Positions 14,623-21,891 of a stretch of 35,619 nt of DNA are shown here, piece by piece. The notes beneath the pieces were generated by a model, which did no database searches, was not told where the DNA came from, and saw nothing but the letters and a program-made list of their open reading frames with translations. Positions within the stretch are counted from its first letter, which is position 1, and every line of letters starts with the position of its first letter. This DNA is from Anaerolineae bacterium (lineage in GTDB: Bacteria; Chloroflexota; Anaerolineae; 4572-78; J111): the NCBI GenBank assembly GCA_016931895.1, contig JAFGDY010000220.1:1-35619 (forward strand). Reading direction: 5' to 3'. The translations under genes and the position numbers were made by a program.

Positions 14623-15996
14623 CTACTGCCAAGTAAAGGTCAAAACTTGACCCTCCAGGATATTGATTGTGGCTTCACCCTTGGAAGGGACACCGGCAAT
14701 AGAGGCCTTAAGAATATACTCACCGGGATCTAAGAAGAGAGGATCACCTGCTTTACAATCCTCGCCTGTCTTTGGACCAAGTTCTTGGAAAATACCGGCT
14801 GGAATTACATCTACATTAATCACGTCGCCCCGGCAGTTAAGCATAATCAAGGCACCTTTACCGGCTGGAATAGAGGGGCCTGAAGGTGGAGGTGGTTCCG
14901 TTGGGGTGGGCGGAAGCGGAACCGGCGTCGGCGTGTCAGCCGGCGCCGGAGACGAGGCAGGCGCAGCGGCTTTGGCTGCGGCCACATCGGTGTCATAAGT
15001 ATCAATCAAGGCAAACCAGGTGGGCTGCATCGCCTCGTAGTCAGTGGCAATAAAGTTTAAAACATACAGCACCGTATCTTGCTGGACAAAAAAGAAATCG
15101 GCAATAACGTCTACGCCCACTAACTCAAAAGCAACCTGAACGTAGACATTGCCTTCGTCCTGGTCTGAGGCCAAAACCTCGTAAGCTTCACCGCCGGTGA
15201 AGGCTTCCACCAACTGCTCGCTGAATTCCTCCATCTCCGCTTGATCAAGCGTGCGGCCGGCATCCATGAACATTGAGCTGAAGTTAGCAATGGTGTCAAC
15301 GCTGCGCACCGTAACGCCCGTATCGTCTTCTGAGCTAACTTCCCACCCCTCGGGGAGGCCAAACGTAAAAGCGCCGGACGGATGGACATAAGGCTCTTCC
15401 TGAAAAGGCAGTGGTTCCGCTTCTTCGGCAGGCGTTTCGGTTGACTTGGCTATGGTATCACCAACGGAGTCGCTACTTTCACCTATGGCCGGTTTGGTTG
15501 GAGTGGCAGCCGGTTCGGGGGTGTCGGTTGGCTCGGGGGTAGGCGTTGGTTCCGGGGTGTCGGTTGGCTCAGGCGTAGGTTCTTCGGCTACGGCCTCCCC
15601 TTCCACGTTGAACTCCAACGACCGGTCCAATTCGTCATTAAGGTACAGGTCCACCTTGTACTTACCCGCCGGCCAAAGCTGGTCTTCGGCATTGCTCAAA
15701 CTGAAGGTAAGGGTACCGCCGCCCTCAAGTTCCTTCTCGCCAATCACAAAATTGGGGTCCACGCCGTCGGCTGCAACAGCGATCCAGATGGCTTTGACTT
15801 TGGTATCGTCGGGGGCGTTGGCCACCTTCACTACCGCATAAAAGGCATCGTCTTGAGCAAAAACGCTGGTAGCCTGCTGGCCGTCAGCGTCTTTGGTCAT
15901 TTTGGCCTCGGAAATATTGGCCGTACTTACGTTAAAGCCACAGGCCAGCATTGTGGCCACTACCAAAAAAATCACAAAATACATTGTTTTTCGCAT
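14623..15996 (-). CDS. Lipoprotein with TPEP stalk and PsbP-like module, 457 residues
   Basis: The N-terminus is a type II signal peptide with lipobox MLAC (Cys 19). A first beta domain (about 20-130, AIWIAV, GKYKVDLYLND) is followed by a Glu/Pro/Thr repeat stalk (about 137-170), a linker, a PsbP-like module (about 203-345, YVHPSGAFTFGLPEGWEV), a Pro-rich spacer and a C-terminal domain with two Cys (CRGDVINV, GEDCKAGD). The middle module recurs in the lipoprotein at 18319. Function unknown; it is anchored on the outer face of the membrane. ATG 15996 has AAGGAG about 12 bases upstream. Strong promoter and terminator make it a single-gene unit, divergent from the MazG fusion gene. Confidence 0.85.
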   Translation of the reverse strand: MRKTMYFVIFLVVATMLACGFNVSTANISEAKMTKDADGQQATSVFAQDDAFYAVVKVANAPDDTKVKAIWIAVAADGVDPNFVIGEKELEGGGTLTFSLSNAEDQLWPAGKYKVDLYLNDELDRSLEFNVEGEAVAEEPTPEPTDTPEPTPTPEPTDTPEPAATPTKPAIGESSDSVGDTIAKSTETPAEEAEPLPFQEEPYVHPSGAFTFGLPEGWEVSSEDDTGVTVRSVDTIANFSSMFMDAGRTLDQAEMEEFSEQLVEAFTGGEAYEVLASDQDEGNVYVQVAFELVGVDVIADFFFVQQDTVLYVLNFIATDYEAMQPTWFALIDTYDTDVAAAKAAAPASSPAPADTPTPVPLPPTPTEPPPPSGPSIPAGKGALIMLNCRGDVINVDVIPAGIFQELGPKTGEDCKAGDPLFLDPGEYILKASIAGVPSKGEATINILEGQVLTFTWQ

Positions 15997-16047
15997 GATG
16001 GGCTTGCTCTCCTTTGGCTAGGCTGATGAGTACACAACAATATTTTC

Positions 16048-16076
16048 ATTATAAAAGCTAAACAACCAAAAGTCAA
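16048..16076 (-). promoter_or_regulatory. Strong promoter of the 457-residue lipoprotein gene
   Basis: TTGACT (16076-16071), a 17-base spacer and a perfect TATAAT (16053-16048) on the minus strand. The start would be near 16041, about 45 bases before the ATG. Confidence 0.85.
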
Positions 16077-16101
16077 CGCCATTTTCTCCATTAACCAGAC
16101 C

Positions 16102-16130
16102 TTTTCAAAAGAGACAGGGACGAGTATAAT
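16102..16130 (+). promoter_or_regulatory. Promoter of the MazG fusion gene
   Basis: TTTTCA (16102-16107), a 17-base spacer and TATAAT (16125-16130). Transcription would start near 16137; GGAG precedes the ATG at 16161 by about six bases, so this gene has a normal short leader. Confidence 0.75.
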
Positions 16131-16160
16131 GCCCAGCATTAACTCATAACGGAGAAGAAC

Positions 16161-17693
16161 ATGCCCGCTGGTATTATCATTGTTGGATTAGGGCCTGGTG
16201 ACAGCCAGCATTGGACCCAGGCCGCTGCGACCATTTTACATCAGGCCGATAAAATTTACCTACGCACCAGCCATCATCCCAGCCTGGCCAACATCACGGC
16301 CCAAACTCACAGTTTTGATGACCTATTCGGAGAAAAGGATTTTGATCAAACCCTCAATCAAATTGCCGCCGAAATTGTGCGGCAAGGGCAGCGTGACGGA
16401 GCAGTTGTTTACGCTGTGCCCGGCCACCCAGAGATAGACGAGCCAAGCGTACCCCATATCCTCGCTCTGGCCAAAACCAAGCAAATCCCCGTGACCGTTG
16501 TCCCCGGCTTGAGTTTACTCGACGCTGCTCGCGCCGTTTTGAAGTTGCCGGGCCGCTTACAGATTGTTGAGGCAGCAGAAGTGGCCCGGTTACACCATCC
16601 GCCCCTGGCTCCTGACCACCCGGCCTTGATCATGCGCTTGCACCGGCCCAGCCTGGCAGTAAAAGTTAAGCAGACGCTGCTGAATGTTTATCCTGACGAT
16701 CTGGTCGTCACTCTGATCCAATTCACAGGCGCCCAGGCCGGGCAGAAACAACCCCTGGAGTTGGTCAAAAACAACTCCTCGGCCTTGTCCGCGTCTGACA
16801 AACCCCAAGAGCAGAATTATCTCCACACAAGATCCCTGCCCCTGGCCGAATTGGAGCGGCACATTCCATTTGACGGCCAAACTATTCTCTACCTGCCGGC
16901 CGACGCGGCCAACGCCAGTTTCACCACTTTACAAGAGACCGTTGCCCATCTCCGCGCCCCAGAGGAGGGGTGTCCCTGGGATCAAAAACAAACACACCAA
17001 AGCCTGCGCCCCTTTTTGCTGGAAGAAACCTACGAAGTTTTGGAAACGCTGGACGCGAACGAGCCAATGGCCCTGGCCGAAGAATTGGGCGATCTGCTTT
17101 TGCAGATTATGCTGCATACTCAAATTGCCACCGACACAGGCGAGTTCAAAATGGGGACGGTGATTGACCACATTAATTGCAAATTGGTGCGACGCCATCC
17201 GCATGTTTTTGGCCGGGTGGTGGTGAAGGGGGCGGAGGAGGTGGCCGTCAATTGGGAAGCCATCAAACAGGCCGAAAAAAATGCCAAAGGCCAGCCGGCT
17301 CAAGCCCCTTCCGCTTTGGACGGCGTTCCCCCCGCCTTGCCGGCCCTGACCCAGGCCCTTTCCATTTCCAAACGGGCGGTGCGGGCCGGTTTTGAGTGGC
17401 CCAACATTGAAGGCGTGCTGGAGCATCTCATTGAGGAAGCCAGGGAAGTTACGGAAGCCAACAACCCCATTCACCTTGAGGCAGAAATTGGCGATTTGCT
17501 GTTCAGCCTGGTCAACCTGGCCCGCTGGCGGAACATTGACCCCGAGAGCGCCCTGCGCGGCACGAACGCCCGTTTCACCCGCCGGTTTAAAAAAATGGAA
17601 GCCCTGGCCGCCGAAAAAGATAAAAACCTGCCCGATCTATCACCGACAGAAATGCAAACCCTGTGGAATGAGGCCAAACGTTATGAATCATAA
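16161..17693 (+). CDS. mazG: Tetrapyrrole-methylase / MazG nucleotide pyrophosphohydrolase fusion (YabN-like)
   Basis: The 510-residue protein joins a SAM-dependent tetrapyrrole-methylase-like domain (about 1-245, GLGPGD at 9-14, AVPGHPEIDEPS) to a MazG domain pair (about 255-505). MazG hydrolyses nucleoside triphosphates to monophosphates, which clears non-canonical or damaged nucleotides. The first MazG unit has CPWDQKQTH (271-279) and the metal-binding set EETYE (288-292) and EELGD (307-311); the second has EEAREVTE and EAEIGDLLFSL. The same fusion is known as YabN in Bacillus, where the methylase part has no proven activity. Strong promoter and GGAG site. The lipoprotein gene at 17683 overlaps its last 11 bases. 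Confidence 0.93.
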   Translation: MPAGIIIVGLGPGDSQHWTQAAATILHQADKIYLRTSHHPSLANITAQTHSFDDLFGEKDFDQTLNQIAAEIVRQGQRDGAVVYAVPGHPEIDEPSVPHILALAKTKQIPVTVVPGLSLLDAARAVLKLPGRLQIVEAAEVARLHHPPLAPDHPALIMRLHRPSLAVKVKQTLLNVYPDDLVVTLIQFTGAQAGQKQPLELVKNNSSALSASDKPQEQNYLHTRSLPLAELERHIPFDGQTILYLPADAANASFTTLQETVAHLRAPEEGCPWDQKQTHQSLRPFLLEETYEVLETLDANEPMALAEELGDLLLQIMLHTQIATDTGEFKMGTVIDHINCKLVRRHPHVFGRVVVKGAEEVAVNWEAIKQAEKNAKGQPAQAPSALDGVPPALPALTQALSISKRAVRAGFEWPNIEGVLEHLIEEAREVTEANNPIHLEAEIGDLLFSLVNLARWRNIDPESALRGTNARFTRRFKKMEALAAEKDKNLPDLSPTEMQTLWNEAKRYES

Positions 17694-18189
17694 ATATTAC
17701 TTTTGCGGATTACATAGCTGGCCCAAGAGGCTGCTTAACTCATGTTTTCGGATGGGGGGTCTCCTGCTTATTCTGATGTTACCCGCTCTGGCTTGTGGTT
17801 TTGTCAACGCCCGGTATGAAACAAATAATGAGGTAAGATTAGCAGTTTATCAATACGAGCGAGAGACACGCGGCCCAACCGACGACCTGGTGCTTGATTT
17901 TGAGCGCGACGAGCCGCGTCTCAGGTTTGAGGGGCAAGCGGAGAATGGCGGGCGAACGGTCTGGCTCTACCGGCTGGGGGCAAAAGAATTCTTTGCCCTG
18001 CGCCCGCCTGAAAAAACTTATCTTTACCTGCAAAACATTGCCTACAATGATGACCGCAGCATGGCCACGGTTACAGTTTTCCGGGGCAACGGCGCAGGCT
18101 ACGAGGAACGAGAATTAACCCTCCAACGCGACCCCACCGGCCACTGGTCTGTTATTAAGGACGACTTGAAGGGGAAAAGCTCGAATTAG
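17683..18189 (+). CDS. Small lipoprotein, 168 residues
   Basis: The start ATG at 17683 lies inside the end of the MazG fusion gene, giving an 11-base overlap and probable co-translation. The N-terminus has a basic region (WPKRLLNSCFR), a hydrophobic stretch (GGLLLILMLPALA) and a lipobox LALAC, so Cys 38 would be lipidated. An ATG at 17752 would give a very short signal peptide without basic residues and is less likely. The mature part is a compact beta-rich domain (TDDLVLDFERDEPRLRFEG, KTYLYLQNIAYNDD, ATVTVFRGNG, GHWSVIKDDL). I do not recognise the family. It could be a periplasmic or cell-surface accessory protein; no link to MazG function is evident. Confidence 0.75.
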   Translation: MNHKYYFCGLHSWPKRLLNSCFRMGGLLLILMLPALACGFVNARYETNNEVRLAVYQYERETRGPTDDLVLDFERDEPRLRFEGQAENGGRTVWLYRLGAKEFFALRPPEKTYLYLQNIAYNDDRSMATVTVFRGNGAGYEERELTLQRDPTGHWSVIKDDLKGKSSN

Positions 18190-18220
18190 TTCCTTAACGG
18201 TAAGAAGTTTGACGACGGTA

Positions 18221-18290
18221 GAAATTAGAGGTTAGAAGGAGACGGTTTCTCGACATTCATCCCAAACCTCTCACTTCTCATTTCTAATTC
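18221..18290. repeat. Imperfect inverted repeat between convergent lipoprotein genes
   Basis: GAAATTAGAGGTTAGAAG (18221-18238) pairs with CTTCTCATTTCTAATTC (18274-18290) with one gap and three mismatches, around a 35-base centre. It lies where the two convergent genes end and could act as a weak bidirectional terminator or be a mobile-repeat remnant. Confidence 0.45.
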
Positions 18291-18318
18291 CGGTTTATCC
18301 GGGTTAGGCTTAAAAAGC

Positions 18319-19446
18319 TTATTCCCGAATCAATTCTTCGGGCGAGAGGATTTTAAAACTTTTATACATTGGGTTAAACCATTGTAGGGCGAATTCATAA
18401 AATTGAGCCGGGGCGGTAAATACTATCCGATACATTTTACCCTCACTGGCCGCCGTAATTACCGAACCGGCCATCGCCGTATCTTTCTGAGTGGTGTAAA
18501 GAAAATCAATTGTGGCCCCGGCGGTAATGGTATCCAGCGGAAATTCAGCAGGCGGTAAACTTTCAACATCTGTATATTTTTTTGAAATATTGGTCAAATA
18601 AGCCTGAACCGCCTTTTCCGCCGCTGCGGGGTCATCATCAGCGCCGGGCCAGGCAAAAACGCCGGCTTCAAAAACAATCTCGCTGTTGGGCATGGCCACC
18701 GCCACCTCGTTTTCTTCCTGGCGCAAAATTTGCCAATCGCTGGGGTAAAAAAAGGCAAATTGATTGCTGGCCGGCCCCACCAAAATCCAGACCGGCGGCT
18801 CTTCAGTGGGAGAGGCATCTACCGGCGGCGTTGTATCGAGAGGGATCAAGGACTTGGCCAGGCTTTGTAACTTAACTTCAGAAATCTCCCACTGCTCCTG
18901 AGTAGTGCTGATCAAAACCACAAAAACAATTGTATCGGCCTGCAATACCTGAACTTCATTGACCATTTGTCCTAATTTGGGATCAAGCGTGGTAAATTGC
19001 GCCTGGGGCGTATCGTTCACCTCTTTTTCCTGGCCAATCACCGAAAAGCCCGATCCTTTATTAATAAAATTCTCGGCCACAAACGTCACCAGATACTGTT
19101 TGAGTTCTGAGGCAGAATAACTTTGTCCCACGTCGGTAAAGAATACACTATACCCGCCTTGATCGCCTGGCTCTACAAAAACTACGCCATCCGGCCGTTC
19201 GGAAAATTGCCAGTTCGCCGGATAATCTATGCTAAATTGGCCGGTAGGATGGGTGTAGCTATCAACAACCACCTGGTCCGATACAATAGAGGTAGGGGTG
19301 GGTAGATAATTGGGGCCAGGGCTGGCCGCAGGCGTTGAGGTGGGATCGGGCCGGACCGAAACAGGCGTTGTAGAGGGGGTAGCCTGGCAGGCCGGCAAGA
19401 GCAAAATGACAATCGCCGGCCATAGAAAATAAGGATTTTTCTTCAC
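18319..19446 (-). CDS. Lipoprotein with two PsbP-like modules, 375 residues
   Basis: I chose the GTG at 19446, with GGAG six bases upstream. It gives a short basic start (MKKNPYF), a hydrophobic core and a lipobox LLPAC (Cys 20). A Pro/Thr/Ser stalk follows (about 22-55). Two PsbP-like modules come next: the first begins SYTHPTGQFSIDYPANWQF, the second begins GPASNQFAFFYPSDWQIL. The first closely resembles the module in the lipoprotein at 14623, for example YxHPxGxF followed by aromatic and W at the same spacing. Function unknown; likely anchored outside the membrane. An in-frame TTG at 19557 lies upstream of the terminator of the neighbouring gene and was rejected. A terminator lies just before its start, so its promoter must lie within about 30 bases or it depends on read-through. 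Confidence 0.83.
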   Translation of the reverse strand: MKKNPYFLWPAIVILLLPACQATPSTTPVSVRPDPTSTPAASPGPNYLPTPTSIVSDQVVVDSYTHPTGQFSIDYPANWQFSERPDGVVFVEPGDQGGYSVFFTDVGQSYSASELKQYLVTFVAENFINKGSGFSVIGQEKEVNDTPQAQFTTLDPKLGQMVNEVQVLQADTIVFVVLISTTQEQWEISEVKLQSLAKSLIPLDTTPPVDASPTEEPPVWILVGPASNQFAFFYPSDWQILRQEENEVAVAMPNSEIVFEAGVFAWPGADDDPAAAEKAVQAYLTNISKKYTDVESLPPAEFPLDTITAGATIDFLYTTQKDTAMAGSVITAASEGKMYRIVFTAPAQFYEFALQWFNPMYKSFKILSPEELIRE

Positions 19447-19470
19447 CGGGGTCTCCAAAAATGGTGTACT

Positions 19471-19498
19471 TAAAGAAAAAGCACCGGCAACGGTGCTT
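19471..19498 (-). terminator. Intrinsic terminator after the response-regulator gene
   Basis: AAGCACCG (19479-19486), a GCAA loop and CGGTGCTT (19491-19498); on the minus strand the stem runs into TTTTTCTTT. It lies 27 bases beyond the stop codon of the regulator gene at 19526. Confidence 0.9.
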
Positions 19499-19525
19499 CT
19501 TTTACCAAACCGTGAAAATCTGTTC

Positions 19526-20191
19526 TTATTCAGGATGCACAATAAGGCGATACCCAATCCCGCGAATGGTCACCAGATATTGGGGACGGCTGGGATTTTC
19601 TTCAATCTTCTCCCGCAGCCAACGAATATGAACATCAAGGGTGCGCGTGTCGCCCATATAATCTGTTTCCCACACTTCTTTCATGATCGTTTTACGGCTT
19701 AAATCCTGGTTCTGATATTCAATCAACAAATGCAGCAGCTTAAGTTCTTTGGGGGTCAGGTGATGTCTCTTGTTGTCACACAGAATCTGTCGCCGCTGAC
19801 AATCAACAATAAGTTTGGGAAAACGAATAAAACGGTCCTTTTGCCCGGCAGCGGCTTTTTCAATTCCCCTGGCCAATTGATCAGGATTGCCGGGCGCAAC
19901 AAAAATTGAGGCAACGGTTGTTTTGGTAAACGCCTGGTCTTCATCACCGACAATAATGTAGGGGATATTCAGGTTAACTTTATCTATGGCATTTTGAAAG
20001 CTGGAAAGTCTTTGGCGACAATTGGTCGGATTGAAAACAATGAGATTTGGCCATAGGGTGTCCACCTTTTTGGCTGCCGTTTCAGGGGTATGCGCCACAA
20101 CTATCTGGCAAGCTTGGTTTTCCAACACTGAAACCAAAGACTCGGCCTGATTCAAATTATTGTTTTCAATAAGCAGAATATGCATGCTCAT
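19526..20191 (-). CDS. OmpR/PhoB-type transcription regulator with degenerate receiver domain
   Basis: The 221-residue protein has a receiver-like N-terminal domain (about 3-115) and a winged-helix DNA-binding domain (about 126-221: LTPKELKLLHLLIEY, TRTLDVHIRWLREKI, YLVTIRGIGYRL). The phosphorylation machinery is lost: the acid pocket reads LIENNN, the phospho-acceptor position is Asn 54 in LIVFNPTN, and the conserved Lys is replaced in FVAPG. So it probably works without phosphotransfer. No histidine kinase gene is next to it. The DNA-binding half looks intact. Start at ATG 20191, with a second in-frame ATG at 20185; a GGAGG lies 15 bases upstream, further than usual. A TATAAT at 20244-20239 is the probable -10 box. 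Confidence 0.92.
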   Translation of the reverse strand: MSMHILLIENNNLNQAESLVSVLENQACQIVVAHTPETAAKKVDTLWPNLIVFNPTNCRQRLSSFQNAIDKVNLNIPYIIVGDEDQAFTKTTVASIFVAPGNPDQLARGIEKAAAGQKDRFIRFPKLIVDCQRRQILCDNKRHHLTPKELKLLHLLIEYQNQDLSRKTIMKEVWETDYMGDTRTLDVHIRWLREKIEENPSRPQYLVTIRGIGYRLIVHPE

Positions 20192-20238
20192 TATTTAATG
20201 ATACTTCCTCCAAGCATAGCCTGACCTTGAAGTTATTC

Positions 20239-20244
20239 ATTATA
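20239..20244 (-). promoter_or_regulatory. -10 box (TATAAT) of the pseudo-receiver regulator gene
   Basis: A perfect TATAAT on the minus strand at 20244-20239, about 48 bases before the ATG. The -35 region is weak (TGGCTA at 17 bases spacing), which would fit a promoter that needs an activator. Confidence 0.55.
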
Positions 20245-20289
20245 CTCTAACCTGGCGTGTCTAGCCAATCCAGGATGTAATTTTTGTCC

Positions 20290-20350
20290 AAAGCTCAAGT
20301 TGTTTCGTTCCCAAACCAAATCAGCCTGGGAACGCGACAAAAGCTCAAGT
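20290..20350. repeat. Small palindromic element flanked by 11-bp direct repeat
   Basis: An 11-bp direct repeat AAAGCTCAAGT occurs at 20290-20300 and 20340-20350. Between them (20301-20339) is a 39-base palindrome with ends TGT...ACA and arms CGTTCCCA and TGGGAACG. The layout looks like a small insertion with a target-site duplication. It lies between the regulator gene and the end of tilS. Confidence 0.6.
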
Positions 20351-20359
20351 GCAGGTGCC

Positions 20360-21868
20360 TCAAACCGGCTCAAATTTTAGGTACAAAACACGCGGCGTGG
20401 CAGCCTGCACCCGCGCCCGTTCGTCGGGGCGGTAACCACAGACCCAAAGAATCTGGTTATTGGCAACCAATAACGGGATATAGTCGCGCCGGTCGGCGGG
20501 GATTTTCTCATTGATCATAAATTCATTGAGTTTTTGATGACTTCCTCCCAAACCCAGCGGGCAGAAAATGTCACCGGGCCGGCGAGGGCGCAAAACGGGC
20601 TGCCGGCTCACTACATCGGCGTCCAGATAAGCCTCCCACGGCCCGCTCTGGTGAATACGCTGAAAATTGATCTTTTCACCAACCAACAATTCAGCCTTTA
20701 ATTGCCAATTGCTCAAGGTTAAACGGGTAACGCCGGGTATTTGTAAAGGAAATACTTCATTCCGGGCCAGATAAGGTTGGTCAAAAAAAAGAGAAGAGGG
20801 TCTGTTTGTGTCAGCAACGGTAAAGCTATGAGCGCCAACCGTTAGCATCAGTCCCTGGGGCAAGGTAGCTTTTGCCCCGGTTTGGCCTGCTTCAACAATG
20901 ACCAGAGCGGTTTCAATATGCTCAAAATTTATATTGCGCAACCCCCGACGCAGAATTTGAACCGCCCGGCGCAAAGTGGCCCGTTTTAGGGCCAGGGGTA
21001 AGGCCAACCAATTGGCTAAATCTATCTCAATTTTTCCGGTCTCTACCGGATCAAGTGAGCCGCTTTTAATAATATGTTGCCAGGCTTCCTCAACGTGCGC
21101 CTGCAAAAACTCAACCTCAGCCGCCACCACTTTGGCCGTCCGCTGAAGCACGGCGCGGATATTGGGATTATAAGCCTCCAATAAAGGAATGAGTTCATGC
21201 CGCAGGCGATTGCGAAAGAAGGTTGTATCCTGATTTGAAAGGTCCCGGCGCGGCAAGAGATTGTGCGCGTGGCAATAAGCTTCAACCTCTCCCCGCGTCG
21301 TTTCCAATAAGGGCCGGATCAGCACGGGCGCGGGCAAAGATGGTTTATCTGGAATGTCGCCGCCGGGCAGGCGCAAGCCGGATATGTCCATCGCCGGTAA
21401 CATGCCCCGCAGCCCGGGCAGACCGGCGCCTCGCAAAAAATGCATGAGCACGGTTTCCACCTGGTCGTCGGCATTGTGCCCCACCGCAATTTTATTGGCC
21501 CCTACCCGTTCGGCCACCCTCCATAAAAAAGCATACCGCGCCTGCCGCGCCGCTTCCTCAATGGACTGGTGGCGTTGGGCCGCCAAATGGGCCACAGGGC
21601 AAGTTTCCACAAAAATGGGCAATTGCCAGCGGGCGGCTATTTCTCGCACAAATTCTTCGTCGGCTTGGGACTGGTTGGCGCGGAGTTGGTGATTAAGATG
21701 GGCAATAGTGAGGGTTAATTTTAAAGCAGACGATAGGTTTTGCAGCAGGTGAAACAGGCATAACGAGTCGGGGCCGCCGGATACGCCAATAACAATTTTA
21801 TCTTTTTGGCCCAGGAGGTCGTTTTTTTGGCAAAATTGGGCTATTTTTTCGGCCAGGGAAGCAGTCAC
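20360..21868 (-). CDS. tilS: tRNA(Ile)-lysidine synthase
   Basis: The 502-residue enzyme modifies C34 of the tRNA-Ile CAU anticodon to lysidine, using ATP and lysine, so that it reads AUA; it is normally essential. The N-terminal N-type PP-loop is clear: SGGPDS at 30-35, followed by LTIAHLNHQLR, EEAARQARYAFL, VGHNADDQVETVLMHFLRG and the NRLRHELIPLL helix. The central helical and C-terminal regions include the TilS C-terminal domain (RPRRPGDIFCPLGLGGSHQKLNEFMINEKIPADRRD in overlapping pieces), which recognises the tRNA. Longer than the E. coli enzyme but within family range. Start is the GTG at 21868 with GGAG ten bases upstream, just 23 bases after the cyclase gene, so the two are probably one operon. 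Confidence 0.96.
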   Translation of the reverse strand: MTASLAEKIAQFCQKNDLLGQKDKIVIGVSGGPDSLCLFHLLQNLSSALKLTLTIAHLNHQLRANQSQADEEFVREIAARWQLPIFVETCPVAHLAAQRHQSIEEAARQARYAFLWRVAERVGANKIAVGHNADDQVETVLMHFLRGAGLPGLRGMLPAMDISGLRLPGGDIPDKPSLPAPVLIRPLLETTRGEVEAYCHAHNLLPRRDLSNQDTTFFRNRLRHELIPLLEAYNPNIRAVLQRTAKVVAAEVEFLQAHVEEAWQHIIKSGSLDPVETGKIEIDLANWLALPLALKRATLRRAVQILRRGLRNINFEHIETALVIVEAGQTGAKATLPQGLMLTVGAHSFTVADTNRPSSLFFDQPYLARNEVFPLQIPGVTRLTLSNWQLKAELLVGEKINFQRIHQSGPWEAYLDADVVSRQPVLRPRRPGDIFCPLGLGGSHQKLNEFMINEKIPADRRDYIPLLVANNQILWVCGYRPDERARVQAATPRVLYLKFEPV

Positions 21869-21891
21869 CAGACATCATCTCCAGCGCGATG

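Noticed and set aside
19447-19557. TTG start at 19557 for the two-module lipoprotein
   Set aside because: The extra segment covers the terminator of the neighbouring regulator gene and hides the signal peptide; GTG 19446 has a ribosome site and a lipobox.
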